The translations under genes and the position numbers were made by a program. A stretch of DNA of 64,000 nucleotides from Polydactylus sextarius (Eukaryota; Chordata; Actinopteri; Polynemidae), in contig CM028915.1 of the NCBI GenBank assembly GCA_016801845.1, forward strand, positions 12,049,501-12,113,500. Reading direction: 5' to 3'. Positions 38,601 to 45,088 of this stretch are shown one piece after another (position 1 is the first letter of the stretch; each line of letters starts with the position of its first letter). Below the pieces are notes generated by a model. That model searched no databases, was not told the origin of the DNA, and saw only the letters and a list, made by a program, of their open reading frames with translations.

Positions 38601-39545
38601 AGCCATGGAGTGCTGCGACTGCCAGATCTCACGAGGTAAAAAAAAATTAAAAAAAGGAACATAATACATAACGCAAATATCCATAAAAACACACACAGAT
38701 CACTGAAGCCTTTTGTTTCATCCTGTCAACACAAATTGCTCCTCTAGATTTAAGTATACAAACTGTATTCATACTTTCCTTCCTGGAAAATAGAGTTTAT
38801 GTGTGTTGAATCATCAGTCATAGTCTCTCAGGGAATCTGCTATTTGTAATGGTGGTTGCCCCATATAATTCATCTCTTTGACAGCTTTCCTACTGTGTAG
38901 GCATGAGTTTCATCTCCCTGCCAAACAATGGTTTCCAGTATTTTAGAACGATGCTAAATATGTTACTCTTCGAAGAAGTTTTCCAAGCTTTCTTGGCCTC
39001 TAGTCTTCACAGACAAGACTGAATTTCATTGGAAATTTCATGGATTTATCAGAAACAAACCCAACAAACAGATTATGTTTATAGAATGTAACCTAATGGT
39101 CTGCTCCACCTCTTTTTTTTTCTAAGATGAGTGCATCATGGATTTCAACTTTTTGTTCAGAGATCCTGGAGATTTAGAGAGCAGCACCGCCAAACTCTTT
39201 GTCACTGCTTGTGTTTTTCTAATCGTCTGTGTGGGTGGAGGGATCTTCCTCTTCCTCAGTGCACAATCTAAATCCCTTTCTGTCACACCCAACACCAAAC
39301 CTGGAGGTTACGTGAAACTGGACACCAATGGAGCCATCGCCTCACAACACAGTAACTCTTCATATGGGGAGTACAACAACCAAATCAATGGATGTAAGGA
39401 TGGTGAGGATGAAAATGATGAGGAGGAGGATGTTATTGTATGCATGGGAAAAGATGGGACAGTATATCGGAAGTTCAAGTATGGGTTTTTGGATGAGGAT
39501 GACATTGAGCTAGAGTACGATGATGAGAGCTACTCATATAGTTGA
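4213..39545 (+). CDS. pcsk5: Proprotein convertase subtilisin/kexin type 5, long membrane isoform (PC5/6B), 5' partial
   Basis: Calcium-dependent serine endoprotease of the secretory pathway that cleaves precursors after basic residues. Exons: 4213-4316, 5389-5506, 9287-9475, 9851-9987, 10431-10559, 10793-10895, 13234-13427, 15563-15647, 17869-17972, 18149-18287, 18719-18834, 27658-27760, 28144-28280, 30002-30202, 31634-31702, 34967-35024, 35108-35253, 35506-35712, 35877-35960, 36056-36242, 36346-36560, 36903-37145, 37239-37472, 37568-37748, 37844-38061, 38219-38319, 38434-38635, 39127-39545. All have AG/GT borders and matching phases, giving about 1474 codons. Order: end of the S8 domain, P domain, a long array of CxxC furin-type repeats, a membrane span, an acidic tail. 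The signal peptide, prodomain and catalytic triad lie left of the window. The match to mammalian PC5B extends to the last residues, so the family is certain. Which teleost copy (a or b) this is cannot be told. Confidence 0.95.
4317..5388. other. pcsk5 intron
   Basis: AT-rich intron sequence of 1072 bp. No repeat or gene recognised. Confidence 0.55.
5389..5506 (+). CDS. pcsk5: pcsk5 exon: end of catalytic domain / start of P domain
   Basis: Starts after TCCCACAG and completes a Val codon with the previous exon. Encodes SHLYGFGLMDAEAM and the HVCVENAERQI linker, characteristic of kexin-type convertases at the boundary from the subtilase fold to the P domain. The donor splits an Arg codon (AG|A). 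Confidence 0.95.
5507..9286. other. pcsk5 intron with TC and CA microsatellites
   Basis: 3.8 kb non-coding. TC tract at 6071-6106, CA tract at 6264-6309 and a short CA run near 7255-7272. Open frames over these (Arg/Glu or Thr/His repeats) are artefacts. Confidence 0.6.
6264..6309. repeat. (CA)n microsatellite
   Basis: CA dinucleotide run of about 46 bp in a pcsk5 intron. Confidence 0.95.
9287..9475 (+). CDS. pcsk5: pcsk5 exon: P domain, first part
   Basis: Encodes TIRPEHVVRSVYKATGC, then YLEHVVVRITITHPRRGDL and SPSGTKSQLLAN. This is the beta-rich P (Homo B) domain that folds with and stabilises the catalytic domain in furin-family enzymes. Phase 2 in and out. Confidence 0.96.
9476..9850. 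other. pcsk5 intron inside the P domain
   Basis: 375 bp, no coding content or repeat. Confidence 0.6.
9851..9987 (+). CDS. pcsk5: pcsk5 exon: P domain, second part
   Basis: Encodes LFDHSMEGFKNWEFMT and CWGEKAAGDWVLEIYD, the conserved GDWxLxxxD core of the P domain. The donor at 9988 splits a Gly codon continued at 10431. Confidence 0.96.
9988..10430. other. pcsk5 intron
   Basis: 443 bp, nothing recognised. Confidence 0.6.
10431..10559 (+). CDS. pcsk5: pcsk5 exon: end of P domain
   Basis: Encodes KLKEWSLVLYGTS, the last conserved P-domain strand, followed by a variable His/Pro-rich linker (SSHPMHNERPRS). Borders are CTCAG|G and G|GTAAGT. Confidence 0.95.
10793..10895 (+). CDS. pcsk5: pcsk5 exon: first Cys-rich repeat
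   Basis: Encodes GPCDSECNENGCEGPGPHQC followed by INCLHYFLKFKNNT. This matches the start of the PCSK5 Cys-rich domain, including an NNT sequon present in mammals. Confidence 0.95.
10896..13233. other. pcsk5 intron
   Basis: 2.3 kb AT-rich DNA with T-rich runs at 10930-10960 and 11346-11363. No gene seen. Confidence 0.55.
13234..13427 (+). CDS. pcsk5: pcsk5 exon: furin-type Cys-rich repeats
   Basis: Encodes RMCVSECPSGFFRDDRKRC, then CxxC pairs and VANCVDGFYLDHD. Typical furin-repeat pattern C-x2-C-x3-C-x2-C. Confidence 0.95.
13428..15562. other. pcsk5 intron
   Basis: 2.1 kb non-coding. A pyrimidine-rich block at 15270-15480 gives a spurious open frame. No gene seen. Confidence 0.55.
15563..15647 (+). 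CDS. pcsk5: pcsk5 exon: furin-type Cys-rich repeat
   Basis: Encodes ANICRRCPENCKKCNTSNIC and TECKPGMS across the junction. Starts after TTTTTCAG; the donor splits a Ser codon. Equivalent to the mammalian segment with CRKCSENCKTC. Confidence 0.95.
15648..17868. other. pcsk5 intron
   Basis: 2.2 kb non-coding. Near 17725-17775 are several imperfect copies of an ATCATGTAT-like motif. No gene seen. Confidence 0.55.
17869..17972 (+). CDS. pcsk5: pcsk5 exon: furin-type Cys-rich repeat
   Basis: Encodes LQGNKCQMTCDPGTYYNG then CEPCHRACATCAG. The acceptor follows a long T-rich tract at 17800-17868. Confidence 0.95.
18149..18287 (+). CDS. pcsk5: pcsk5 exon: furin-type Cys-rich repeat
   Basis: Encodes TGIEACTKCAEGYLLEDWRC and a STGYYLSEQTSENGQ segment, matching the mammalian repeat with a SSENG motif. 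The donor GTGAGT at 18288 splits a Lys codon. Confidence 0.95.
18288..18718. other. pcsk5 intron
   Basis: 431 bp, AT-rich, nothing recognised. Confidence 0.55.
18719..18834 (+). CDS. pcsk5: pcsk5 exon: last exon shared by A and B isoforms
   Basis: Encodes CDHSCYECLGPGDRNCSSC and SGYNLEAGACVVSTICKD. Ends GAT G|GTGAGT. Both the A-terminal exon at 20276 and the B exon at 27658 continue this phase, which makes it the branch point of alternative splicing. Confidence 0.95.
18835..20275. other. pcsk5 intron before the A-specific exon
   Basis: Non-coding. Contains a TC tract (19931-19972) and a GT run (20171-20188). A 9-bp inverted repeat (GATCCAATC / GATTGGATC) lies near 20023-20080. No gene seen. 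Confidence 0.6.
19931..19972. repeat. (TC)n microsatellite
   Basis: TC dinucleotide run with two TTTC interruptions at its right end. Confidence 0.95.
20276..20391 (+). CDS. pcsk5: pcsk5 alternative terminal exon, isoform A
   Basis: Encodes ANEESWAEGSFC, VLVKKNNLCQRKVLQQLCC and RTCSQKG followed by TGA at 20389-20391. This is highly similar to the mammalian PC5A-only C terminus, which is not found in other convertases. The acceptor is GGAAAG|CA after a pyrimidine-rich tract (20218-20262). Confidence 0.95.
20392..20700 (+). promoter_or_regulatory. Isoform A 3' UTR with candidate poly(A) signal
   Basis: The first AATAAA after the A-isoform stop is at 20674-20679. Further AATAAA hexamers at 21700-21705 and 22263-22268 could give longer 3' UTRs. 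The signal used in vivo cannot be told from sequence. Confidence 0.45.
21406..21683. mobile_element. hAT-type MITE (non-autonomous DNA transposon)
   Basis: A 278-bp segment bounded by 15-bp inverted repeats, TAGGGATGCACCGAT on the left and its exact complement on the right. This terminus is typical of hAT-superfamily MITEs in vertebrates. The flanking 8-mers (tgtggtac / catgttac) agree at 5 of 8 positions, consistent with an eroded 8-bp target duplication. There is no transposase reading frame inside. Confidence 0.8.
24473..24545. repeat. Compound (TG)n(AG)n microsatellite
   Basis: About 46 bases of TG followed directly by about 27 bases of GA. Open frames through it are artefacts. Confidence 0.95.
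24718..24767. repeat. Compound (TC)n(AC)n microsatellite
   Basis: A TC tract followed by AC repeats. Its reverse complement has the same layout as the (TG)n(AG)n repeat about 170 bp to the left. Confidence 0.9.
25430..26754 (+). mobile_element. Degenerate Tc1/mariner-type transposon with long terminal inverted repeats
   Basis: Starts CACTGAACAAAAATA and ends with the inverted form (TATTTTTGTTCATTG). Both ends are flanked by TA (25428-25429 and 26755-26756), the Tc1 target-site duplication. The two outer 200-250 bp are imperfect inverted repeats. About 1325 bp, near the usual size of fish Tc1 elements, but with several internal gaps. Lies in the pcsk5 intron in the same orientation as the gene. 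Confidence 0.93.
25704..26560 (+). pseudogene. Tc1-like transposase remnant
   Basis: The N-terminal paired-like helix-turn-helix is readable (GMSTRAVARELNVHFSTISR) up to a stop near 25890. Later fragments in shifted frames show MDESQFSLYRADG (first catalytic Asp region), LQHDDAQPHVARIF (second Asp region) and DMSPIKHVWDALD, where the usual catalytic Glu before HVWD is Lys. Stops, frameshifts and the lost Glu make it inactive. Confidence 0.92.
26757..27657. other. pcsk5 intron, remainder before first B-specific exon
   Basis: Non-coding. Includes a poly(A) tract at about 27446-27468 and a T-rich tract before the acceptor at 27656-27657. No gene seen. Confidence 0.6.
27658..27760 (+). CDS. pcsk5: pcsk5 first B-specific exon, Cys-rich repeat
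   Basis: Encodes THSIKLEKRFLCDVSCQDC then SGPEPEDCTSCPETR, equivalent to the mammalian repeat ending TTCPMTR. Accepts the phase-1 donor at 18834 when the A exon is skipped. Confidence 0.93.
28144..28280 (+). CDS. pcsk5: pcsk5 exon: Cys-rich repeat
   Basis: Encodes FFDGGRCSIHCRTGRFPMG then CYPCHHTCNECNDEGPNNC and TSCDK. The mammalian counterpart has the same CHPCHHTC pattern. Confidence 0.93.
28281..30001. other. pcsk5 intron with long CA repeat
   Basis: Non-coding. Holds a (CA)n run of about 74 bp at 28999-29072 and a shorter one at 29591-29620. Ends in a poly(T) acceptor tract at 29965-29985. Confidence 0.6.
28999..29072. repeat. (CA)n microsatellite
   Basis: Uninterrupted CA dinucleotides for about 74 bp, one of the longest pure CA tracts in the window. 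Confidence 0.97.
30002..30202 (+). CDS. pcsk5: pcsk5 exon: Cys-rich repeats
   Basis: Encodes DEFGAARYLFQGRCRYTC, then PEGFFPSVWKECDHCGAAC and INCSPGHKLKDGHCILLQC. Matches the mammalian segment containing FLYQGEC. Ends AAA G|GTGAA. Confidence 0.93.
30203..31633. other. pcsk5 intron
   Basis: AT-rich non-coding sequence. No gene, RNA gene or long repeat recognised. Confidence 0.55.
31634..31702 (+). CDS. pcsk5: pcsk5 small exon: half Cys-rich repeat
   Basis: A 69-nt exon encoding DEVANAEEEDCLHC then DKGCMKCKR. Corresponds to the mammalian EECVPCEEGCLGC segment. Borders are CATCAG|AT and A|GTGAGT; phase 1 in and out. Confidence 0.9.
31703..34966. other. pcsk5 intron
   Basis: About 3.3 kb non-coding. 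Pyrimidine-rich blocks near 33250, 33550 and 34150-34260. Open frames through these are low complexity and not credible genes. Confidence 0.55.
34967..35024 (+). CDS. pcsk5: pcsk5 small exon: half Cys-rich repeat
   Basis: A 58-nt exon encoding TSQVEDGTVCLKCEDGYY with the split Gln completed in the next exon. The donor is CA|GTAAGT. Confidence 0.9.
35108..35253 (+). CDS. pcsk5: pcsk5 exon: Cys-rich repeat
   Basis: Encodes LGPDCHESCPDRTYSLND, then CVSCEDRKCEICDQSQC and HLCEAGFYIF. The upstream intron is only 83 bp. Matches the mammalian KTCPEKTYS segment. Confidence 0.94.
35506..35712 (+). CDS. pcsk5: pcsk5 exon: Cys-rich repeats
   Basis: Encodes DGECVDHCKEGFFKDEEG, then CEPCHRSCRSCGGPQFNDC and VVHGECLEEGK. 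Ends AAC A|GTACGG, and the phase continues at 35877. Confidence 0.94.
35877..35960 (+). CDS. pcsk5: pcsk5 exon: Cys-rich repeat
   Basis: An 84-nt exon encoding ADECELCHDSCQTCTGG and MKNDCKSCKT. Equivalent to the mammalian QPCHSSCKTC segment. Confidence 0.93.
36056..36242 (+). CDS. pcsk5: pcsk5 exon: Cys-rich repeats
   Basis: Encodes DYFLTAAHTCMSHCPSGTF, then CQECSRGCVKCQDTEQC and GLHLQKGVCVDECQ. The upstream intron is 95 bp. Confidence 0.94.
36346..36560 (+). CDS. pcsk5: pcsk5 exon: Cys-rich repeats
   Basis: Encodes GFSQGGECQPCAPECMSC, then YFLLDHSCNLHCPRGYYAAD and CPAHCDECNEDGFC. Ends AAG A|GTAAGT. Confidence 0.94.
36903..37145 (+). CDS. pcsk5: pcsk5 exon: Cys-rich repeats
   Basis: Encodes CADYFFLHEDKCVDDCPDGY, then CHAKCASCDGPRSDDC and GECLDECPTKTYYDKNTNEC, closely matching the mammalian ECPAGTYYEKETKEC repeat. 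Confidence 0.95.
37239..37472 (+). CDS. pcsk5: pcsk5 exon: Cys-rich repeats
   Basis: Encodes VCDSSCLTCSGHDPSSC, SVDSYMDQNEKCQPC and HHCSGPDKDHCLTCKQPLFL. The split Asn codon continues as NSTC in the next exon, mirroring NTTC in mammals. Confidence 0.94.
37568..37748 (+). CDS. pcsk5: pcsk5 exon: Cys-rich repeats
   Basis: Encodes STCVQECPAGYYAGKKDEPV, then CHISCESCVGPHSLHCVSC and KPGFFKQGTRCVKTC. The upstream intron is 95 bp and the next one also 95 bp. Confidence 0.95.
37844..38061 (+). CDS. pcsk5: pcsk5 exon: Cys-rich repeats
   Basis: Encodes CDRCDPSCSQCRGPGNKDC, LRQWQRCLKSCPPSYYQDG and CHKCHPTCKTCSG, matching the mammalian CERCHPTCDQCKG region. Confidence 0.95.
38219..38319 (+). CDS. pcsk5: pcsk5 exon: Cys-rich repeat
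   Basis: Encodes KGALACQTCYEGYKLMAG and MCESQCLVGFYAALQ, equivalent to mammalian KGALNCLSC and CLVGEY. Ends in phase 0 at CAG|GTGAC. Confidence 0.92.
38434..38635 (+). CDS. pcsk5: pcsk5 exon: last Cys-rich repeat
   Basis: Encodes KKGEQDCRACDSSCVTC, KGPSKMDCTGCLALQIV and the paired-Cys block CLSCC, then AMECCDCQISR. The acceptor may be CCTAAG (exon from 38434) or TCAAAG (exon from 38440). Both keep frame and differ by Ser-Lys. Confidence 0.9.
38636..39126. other. pcsk5 last intron
   Basis: 491 bp, non-coding, ending in a T8 tract before TCTAAG. Nothing else seen. Confidence 0.6.
39127..39545 (+). CDS. pcsk5: pcsk5 terminal exon, isoform B: membrane span and cytosolic tail
   Basis: Begins DECIMDFN in register with mammalian DECIL. 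A hydrophobic segment LFVTACVFLIVCVGGGIFLF is the membrane span. The tail has an acidic cluster (EDENDEEEDV), the block GKDGTVYRKFKYGFLDEDD and the end ELEYDDESYSYS, with stop TGA at 39543-39545. Such acidic clusters direct trans-Golgi sorting in mammalian PC5B (family knowledge). Confidence 0.96.
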
Positions 39546-40580
39546 GAATAAAGCAGACAAGGCCTTCAGTGGGCAGAAAAAGCTCTGCCTTATCACCATT
39601 TGTTTTTGGAAAGTGCTTGAGATGGAGACAAGGACAGAGCAGATTATTCTATGATCCTTATTTTAAGTTGGATCATGTCAGCACATTAAACAGATGGGAT
39701 TTACCATGCATGATACCTGAAGAAGAAATAATTAGTTTTAACTTACATTTTCATTTGGTTTTCATTTACTGTTGAATTATCTGTTCCTTTACCAGGACTT
39801 GTGTTATAGACTTATTGTATGAAAAGTTTAAATTCTTTTATTGAGTCCTAAACCTTATGGAAAGTCATGAGGATGTTGATAATGATATTCATTTTCATGT
39901 GTTTTCTCATATTTCCCAGAATAATTAATTTAATTTGAAGACATCTTTTATGTTTACAAGATAAAATGAAACAGCTGATATTGTAAGACAGCCTTACAAG
40001 CATACAATTACAGTCACATCTGGACCACATTTATTTCCATTTTTTGTTGTTTATATGTTATGTCACTAATTAAGAATCTCACAAGTTCCAAGTTCAGACA
40101 GAACACTAATGTAATTATGTAACTTTGTTTTGTTTCTGTATCACCTGGTTTAAAGCATTTACAGACTTACAGAATCATAGTGCAGCATTACTGTTTTGTA
40201 CTTCTGCATTGTGTTTAACTGGACTATGTTTCACAAACAATACAGCCCTCAAATTTTGCACAATCTACGTCAATCTACGTAATCCTCTGTGGTTCATTAA
40301 CAGGGCCTGTCTCTGGGCCTCTTTTTTAAACACAACAGAAGGTTACAAAGTTAGTGATTCTCCTAAACCTTGAGGTAAAATATTTTTCTTTTAGCCCTGC
40401 CTCAATGTTTAGATCATATCTAGCTTGAATAATACCAGTCTACCAAATACCAATCTTCTTTCAACTCATCTGTAAGTTCAAGGAAGAAATAATTAGCAAT
40501 TTTATCTATTTTAACGTGATATGAAGTAAAATGTGCTGTGAATGATTGTTTCATAATAAAGTTGGTTATTGATTTTGTGT
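39546..40580 (+). promoter_or_regulatory. pcsk5: pcsk5 isoform B 3' UTR and poly(A) signal
   Basis: AT-rich sequence after the stop with AATAAA at 40555-40560, followed by GT-rich sequence (40561-40585) as expected for a cleavage site. An about 1 kb 3' UTR is inferred. Confidence 0.6.
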
Positions 40581-41621
40581 GCAGTCTTGATGAGGCTCAG
40601 GATGAAGTTGTTATTCTGTAGTATTGCCTATAAACGAACACACAGCTGCAGCTGAGCTTAGTAAAATTCTTAAAATTAAGATAGTTGAGTTTTGTTTTTG
40701 AACTTTAATGCTGAATTTCCAGAAGAACAAGCTGATTCCATTGTCTTATCTCATGTCAGACAGAATAAACAAACACAATATTGACTCAGGGACATTTTCT
40801 GCTGCGTCATCTTTCATAACACAAGTTGGCTTGATGTTGGTGTTACCTCCTCTTCCTTGTTGAGAAATTATTGAAATATGACACAATGTACATATGTACG
40901 CAATAACACAAAGTAACATTGCCATCCTTGTATATTTGCAGAAGTTGATATTGGGACAATAACAGCATTCGGGAAGGTTTCAGCCATAAAGAAATAAACC
41001 AGTTTTATATTTTGAATATGGAAGAAAAAAAAAAAAAACACAACTATGTTTCGATCAAATGATTTATTATATAAAACAAACAAATGACAACAAAAAAGAG
41101 GCATTGAACCTTTAACTCCACCAGCAGTAACCCTGGTCCCTGTGTAAACTCGAATAAATTACCATAACAGGTGAGTCTGGAAAAAATTTGAAACAAAGGT
41201 GTTAAAAGTCATGAAACGTTCCCTGTTATAATCTCTGATAGGACTGAAGAAGCAGCACATTACAACTCGGGAGTTACAGTGAGATCTGTTCCGTAGATTA
41301 AGTACAGTAGAGAATGAACGTGATGGATTATATGGTACATGACACGAAGGAGACACTGTATTGCAGTGACTTTGTAACCCTGTAACATAATTACAGTGAA
41401 GTTCTGCTTCACTGTAATTCTATTACAATTCTGTCACTGTCATTCTTTCATGCACGCACACACTTAAAAAATCCAAAATACAAAGCTGGACTCATTCATG
41501 TCATTCATTTAGAACAATTATTTACAGGGCTTCATATAACTTTATACACTTTGTTATATGTTTAAGTATTTGACTGTTTCATGTAATTTTCTTGGTAAAA
41601 ATTGCGCTACAGGTACAAGCA

Positions 41622-41623
<2 letters not shown>

Positions 41624-41662
<39 letters not shown>
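41624..41662. repeat. (CA)n microsatellite
   Basis: CA run of about 39 bp between pcsk5 and rfk. Confidence 0.95.
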
Positions 41663-41664
<2 letters not shown>

Positions 41665-42940
41665 GGAGGGCTACTCCTCTTACAGGACTCTCAAGATTTT
41701 GTCAAGATTTGTCAAGATTTTGAATTCCTTTAAAATCAAAGACCTAATGTAATCAATACATGAAACTATAATGTGCGTATATTGACAAAAAATTTTTTAA
41801 ACAGTATTATAGGTTTTTGCTATTCAGATTTGAACATTTTCAGTGGAATAAATATGGATTAACACCTTGAAGACTGTCGTAATGTTGAAAAGATGAGCTG
41901 TGCTCATTTAATGTCACCTATCGTTGTTTTACTATCTGTAACAAACCTGTAGACACTAGTGTGGGTCTGACAAGCTGCAGTGGAAAAATGTGTAAAAAAA
42001 AAAAAAAAAAAAAAGAAAAAAGGAAAAGCACAGAAACGTCACAGACATGCATCAGAACGAGCTTCTTTAGCCTTAAAATTCCTCAGTTCATTTAAATATG
42101 TTGATATTTTTTCAACAGCCTGTGTTTGGACTCATTCCATTAGATAAATAACTATGCTGCTATTTATTGTATAATTTCAGTAAGTGTCTAAACATTCCAT
42201 TTTTATCTGTATAATGCATCAAAAATCTAATCTCTGTTTTAATGAAAAGCGGTGTCATTATTTTAAGGGCAGTGATGGACAGTATAAGGCTTGTGTCACA
42301 CTGAAAAGGAAAATGACAGAGGAAGGCAAAGATATCTCTAATATCATTCAATTTACGTCATTTCATTATTTAATCTCCCCGTCTTCACACAGATGTCTTT
42401 CACTTAGACACATTCTTGCATATAGTCATCTAATTGTATGAAGCGTGTTTTTAGTTACAGGTAAATGCCCAAACTTTCTCTCAGAACATCTGATGCAGAA
42501 AAAAGTAATCAAGAAGTGATGTACTGATGACTTTGCCTAAAGTTCACAGAGTTGAGTTTATTGTCTATGATTTATGATTTGTGTTGCTCCTTAAATAGAG
42601 GTTATTCCAAATCTGCTTGTATTTTCTGGTCACCTTCATCCCAAGATAATAATTAAAAGCAGGAGCAGTGAGATCCAGCAATGAGATGTCACTATATGAA
42701 AAACAACATCATCTTTTAAATGACTGTATGTGACAATTAACTCATGGAAGAAATTAAATAAGTTTCAACACAGACACATTAACAAAGTAAAAGAAAGATA
42801 CAATAAAAAAATAGGGTTGTTCATGATTACGTCTATTGGCAGCCATGGCGACAACGCAGAGCTCTGTGAATGAGGCTGCGCATTTTAATGAGTACACATG
42901 CACAAACCTGAGTGTACACAGAAATCCCTCTGTTGTTGTA

Positions 42941-42969
42941 GTGTGTGTGAGTGTGAGCGTGTGTGTGTG

Positions 42970-43001
<32 letters not shown>
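42941..43001. repeat. (GT)n microsatellite
   Basis: GT run with GA/GC interruptions, ending 27 bp from the rfk stop codon, so within the rfk 3' UTR on the minus strand. Confidence 0.93.
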
Positions 43002-43002
<1 letters not shown>

Positions 43003-43027
43003 AAAATACGACAGTTACAGTCAGCTG

Positions 43028-43197
43028 TTAGTGACCATTCGTAATAGTCTGTGATGTAGATGCTGCTGTGGTGGGAGGAGCTGAGGATGAGTTGGAAGGC
43101 TTTTTGAAGAATTTGTCTCTCAGTTTGAGATGCTCAGGGAGCTCCAGCTTGACCCTGGCCTCCTCAATGTCATTATTGATGGCTGCAATGAGGGCTT
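43028..43197 (-). CDS. rfk: rfk exon 4 (stop codon)
   Basis: Encodes EALIAAINNDIEEARVKLEL and PEHLKLRDKFFKKP, then a Ser/Thr/Ala linker (SSSAPPTTAASTSQ) and TNGH before TAA at 43030-43028. Confidence 0.95.
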
Positions 43198-43304
43198 CTG
43201 TTTGGAAAGAAAACACATGAGAAAAACAATTTCATAGATGTTGGATTGTGTGTGTATGTGATGAAGAATTCAGAGCTAATTAGAACCAGGAAACTTGCTG
43301 GTGT

Positions 43305-43348
<44 letters not shown>

Positions 43349-45088
43349 CAAGGGAATCGTAGCTTCTCTCTGGACGGATGTAGCCAACCATGACAACACT
43401 GAGACTCTCCCCATAAAAGTCTTCTTTGAACGTGTGAATCACATGAGTCTCCTAAAAACAAAAGCACTTTTATTTTCACAAATGGCAAAAAATGTCTAAT
43501 TTTTACTGCTTTGCCTTTGCCAGTGTGTGGAAGGTGCCAAATCATTAATGAAATGTATGACATGAGTGTTAAAACTAAACTTTAACATTTATATTCTTCA
43601 TCAATCTACACCATTATATTAACTAATGGCCCAATTCTGGGCCATTAGTTAATATAACTATATTAACTATATAATATTTTTTAAAATCCTGCAACTGGCA
43701 TTCATGTGTAATCATGAATGAAACCACACTAAGCGGTAATTTATCCTTTGAATGCACGCATTCATTTAAAATAAGATGTTGACTGTGTTTAGATCTGTGT
43801 ATCCATGTACTGCACAACATCACAAGCTTCAACTGTGGTTACTAAACTCTCTTTTTCAAATATATTTTCCCACTGTGGAAAAAATTTGTACTCATAGCTG
43901 TAGAGGAACAAGTGTGCTTGTGACTTGACCATTTCTGCCTGTGAAATGTCTGAATTGTCTTAAGACTTTGTGACATCTTATAAATGGATTTTCAATATGT
44001 ACTTTCTTTCTAACTAGAACACAAGTGAACTGTGCCTTCCTTGTACTTACCATGGACTTCTTTGTATTTTTGTAGTAAGGGTTCCAGCCAATGCTCATCA
44101 CCATTTTGTGGACATCTCCATCACCCACGCAGGCCCAGCCGTAATAGATTCCTGTGTTGATATCTTCTGGAAGATTCTCCACCACTGAATCTGGGAAGTT
44201 GGCTAGAGATAGGAAAGAGAAAGACTTTTTTATTTAAAGTAGAGAACACTATATACTTGGAAGAAAAATGTTATATGTGGAAGATTATCCACAAAATGTT
44301 ACATTACATTGTTATGAATGAATTTAACACGGTTCCGGTTTAAAAAAAAAATCTCTAGTAGTCGTCTCTAGCAGTAGTAGTAACAAAAAGAGTATTTTTT
44401 GATTTAACATTAAAAATCAGATGGATGAAACACACTAAGTGAGAAATCATTTTATCCACTTATGGCATTAAATAATGTACATCCTTTCTGATTGTGTATG
44501 TCAGGGCAATACAGAGAATAGTAGCAATTTATCATTTATTATTACAAGCTGAAAATTTTCTTTAAAAAAAGGGTGAAAACATGGTCAGATTTTATTGAAT
44601 ATTTATTCCACACATTTCCAGAACAGCCATGGTTACATAATAGCTATTATTTGGGTAAATACCAGCGCTTTATTATCTGCAAGGTGCCGTTACTCAACTC
44701 AACATAAAAAAAAAAAAGATTGCGTAAAACGGTGTCATCAACACCGTTAGGTAACCAGATGCGTCAGATAACCAGAATAACTGGTATGAATTAACAGTAA
44801 TCGACACGAGTCAGTTTAAAAGCTGGAAAACGTCTAGTGAATATTATGGGTCAAAGGTTGTAGATACTATTGATTATTGTCTTATGCTACTCTAGTTCTC
44901 TGGTCATGCGTAACTATTCAAAGCTGACCTGGCGTCACCTACGTAAGCGAGGTCACAGGTTACGGAAAAACTGGTTAAGAGTCAAGATGACAGACGATCG
45001 ACTCACCTGTAGGAATCCCCAGTTCTTTGCTTCCTCTCCCAAAGCCTCTGATAACTTCTCCCCGACAGAAAAACGGGAGACTTTTCAT
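43028..45088 (-). CDS. rfk: Riboflavin kinase, complete
   Basis: ATP-dependent phosphorylation of riboflavin to FMN, the entry step to flavin cofactors, in the cytosol. Four coding exons on the minus strand: 45007-45088, 44051-44202, 43349-43451 and 43028-43197. Together 507 nt, 168 aa, slightly longer than human RFK. The protein starts MKSLPFFCRGEVIRGFGRG and carries the conserved PTAN motif split by intron 1 (GIPT|ANFP). It also shows STGIYYGWA-like and SIGWNPYYKNTKKSM blocks, TFKEDFYGE and VGYIRPE, then a helix DIEEARVKLELPEHLKL, and ends TNGH as in mammals. The C-terminal Ser/Thr-rich linker is longer than the mammalian one. Convergent with pcsk5 and divergent from the gcnt1-like gene. 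Confidence 0.96.
43301..43345. repeat. (GT)n microsatellite in rfk intron 3
   Basis: GT on the plus strand, CA on the rfk sense strand. It begins three bases into the 151-bp intron 3. Confidence 0.95.
43349..43451 (-). CDS. rfk: rfk exon 3
   Basis: Encodes ETHVIHTFKEDFYGESLSVV and MVGYIRPERSYDSL. The FKEDFYGE block holds the conserved Glu implicated in RFK catalysis. The donor G|GTAAC runs almost directly into a CA repeat on the minus strand. Confidence 0.95.
43614..43657. repeat. Perfect 20-bp inverted repeat with 4-base loop
   Basis: Two 20-base arms (43614-43633 and 43638-43657) are exact reverse complements around the loop ATTC. Lies in rfk intron 2. Could form a hairpin in RNA or a cruciform in DNA; function unknown. 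Confidence 0.9.
43658..44050. other. rfk intron 2, remainder
   Basis: AT-rich, no other feature recognised. Confidence 0.6.
44051..44202 (-). CDS. rfk: rfk exon 2 (flavokinase core)
   Basis: Encodes ANFPDSVVENLPEDINTGIY, YGWACVGDGDVHKMVMSIGW and NPYYKNTKKSM. Contains the Asn-Thr residues of the nucleotide/flavin-binding core of the RFK barrel. Ends ATG|GTAAGT in phase 0. Confidence 0.96.
44203..45006. other. rfk intron 1
   Basis: 804 bp of non-coding DNA with no recognised repeat. Confidence 0.6.
45007..45088 (-). CDS. rfk: rfk exon 1 (start codon)
   Basis: ATG at 45088-45086 (minus). Encodes MKSLPFFCRGEVIRGFGRG and SKELGIPT. The donor is CTACAG|GTGAGT. Confidence 0.95.

Larger units (their letters stand above)
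40581..43027. other. Convergent intergenic region and rfk 3' UTR
   Basis: Between the pcsk5 poly(A) signal and the rfk stop codon. The right part should be rfk 3' UTR. On the minus strand AATAAA occurs at 41063-41068, 42163-42168 and 42557-42562, any of which could end it. CA repeat at 41624-41662 and GT repeat at 42941-43001. A 16-base A run sits near 41995-42014. Confidence 0.5.
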
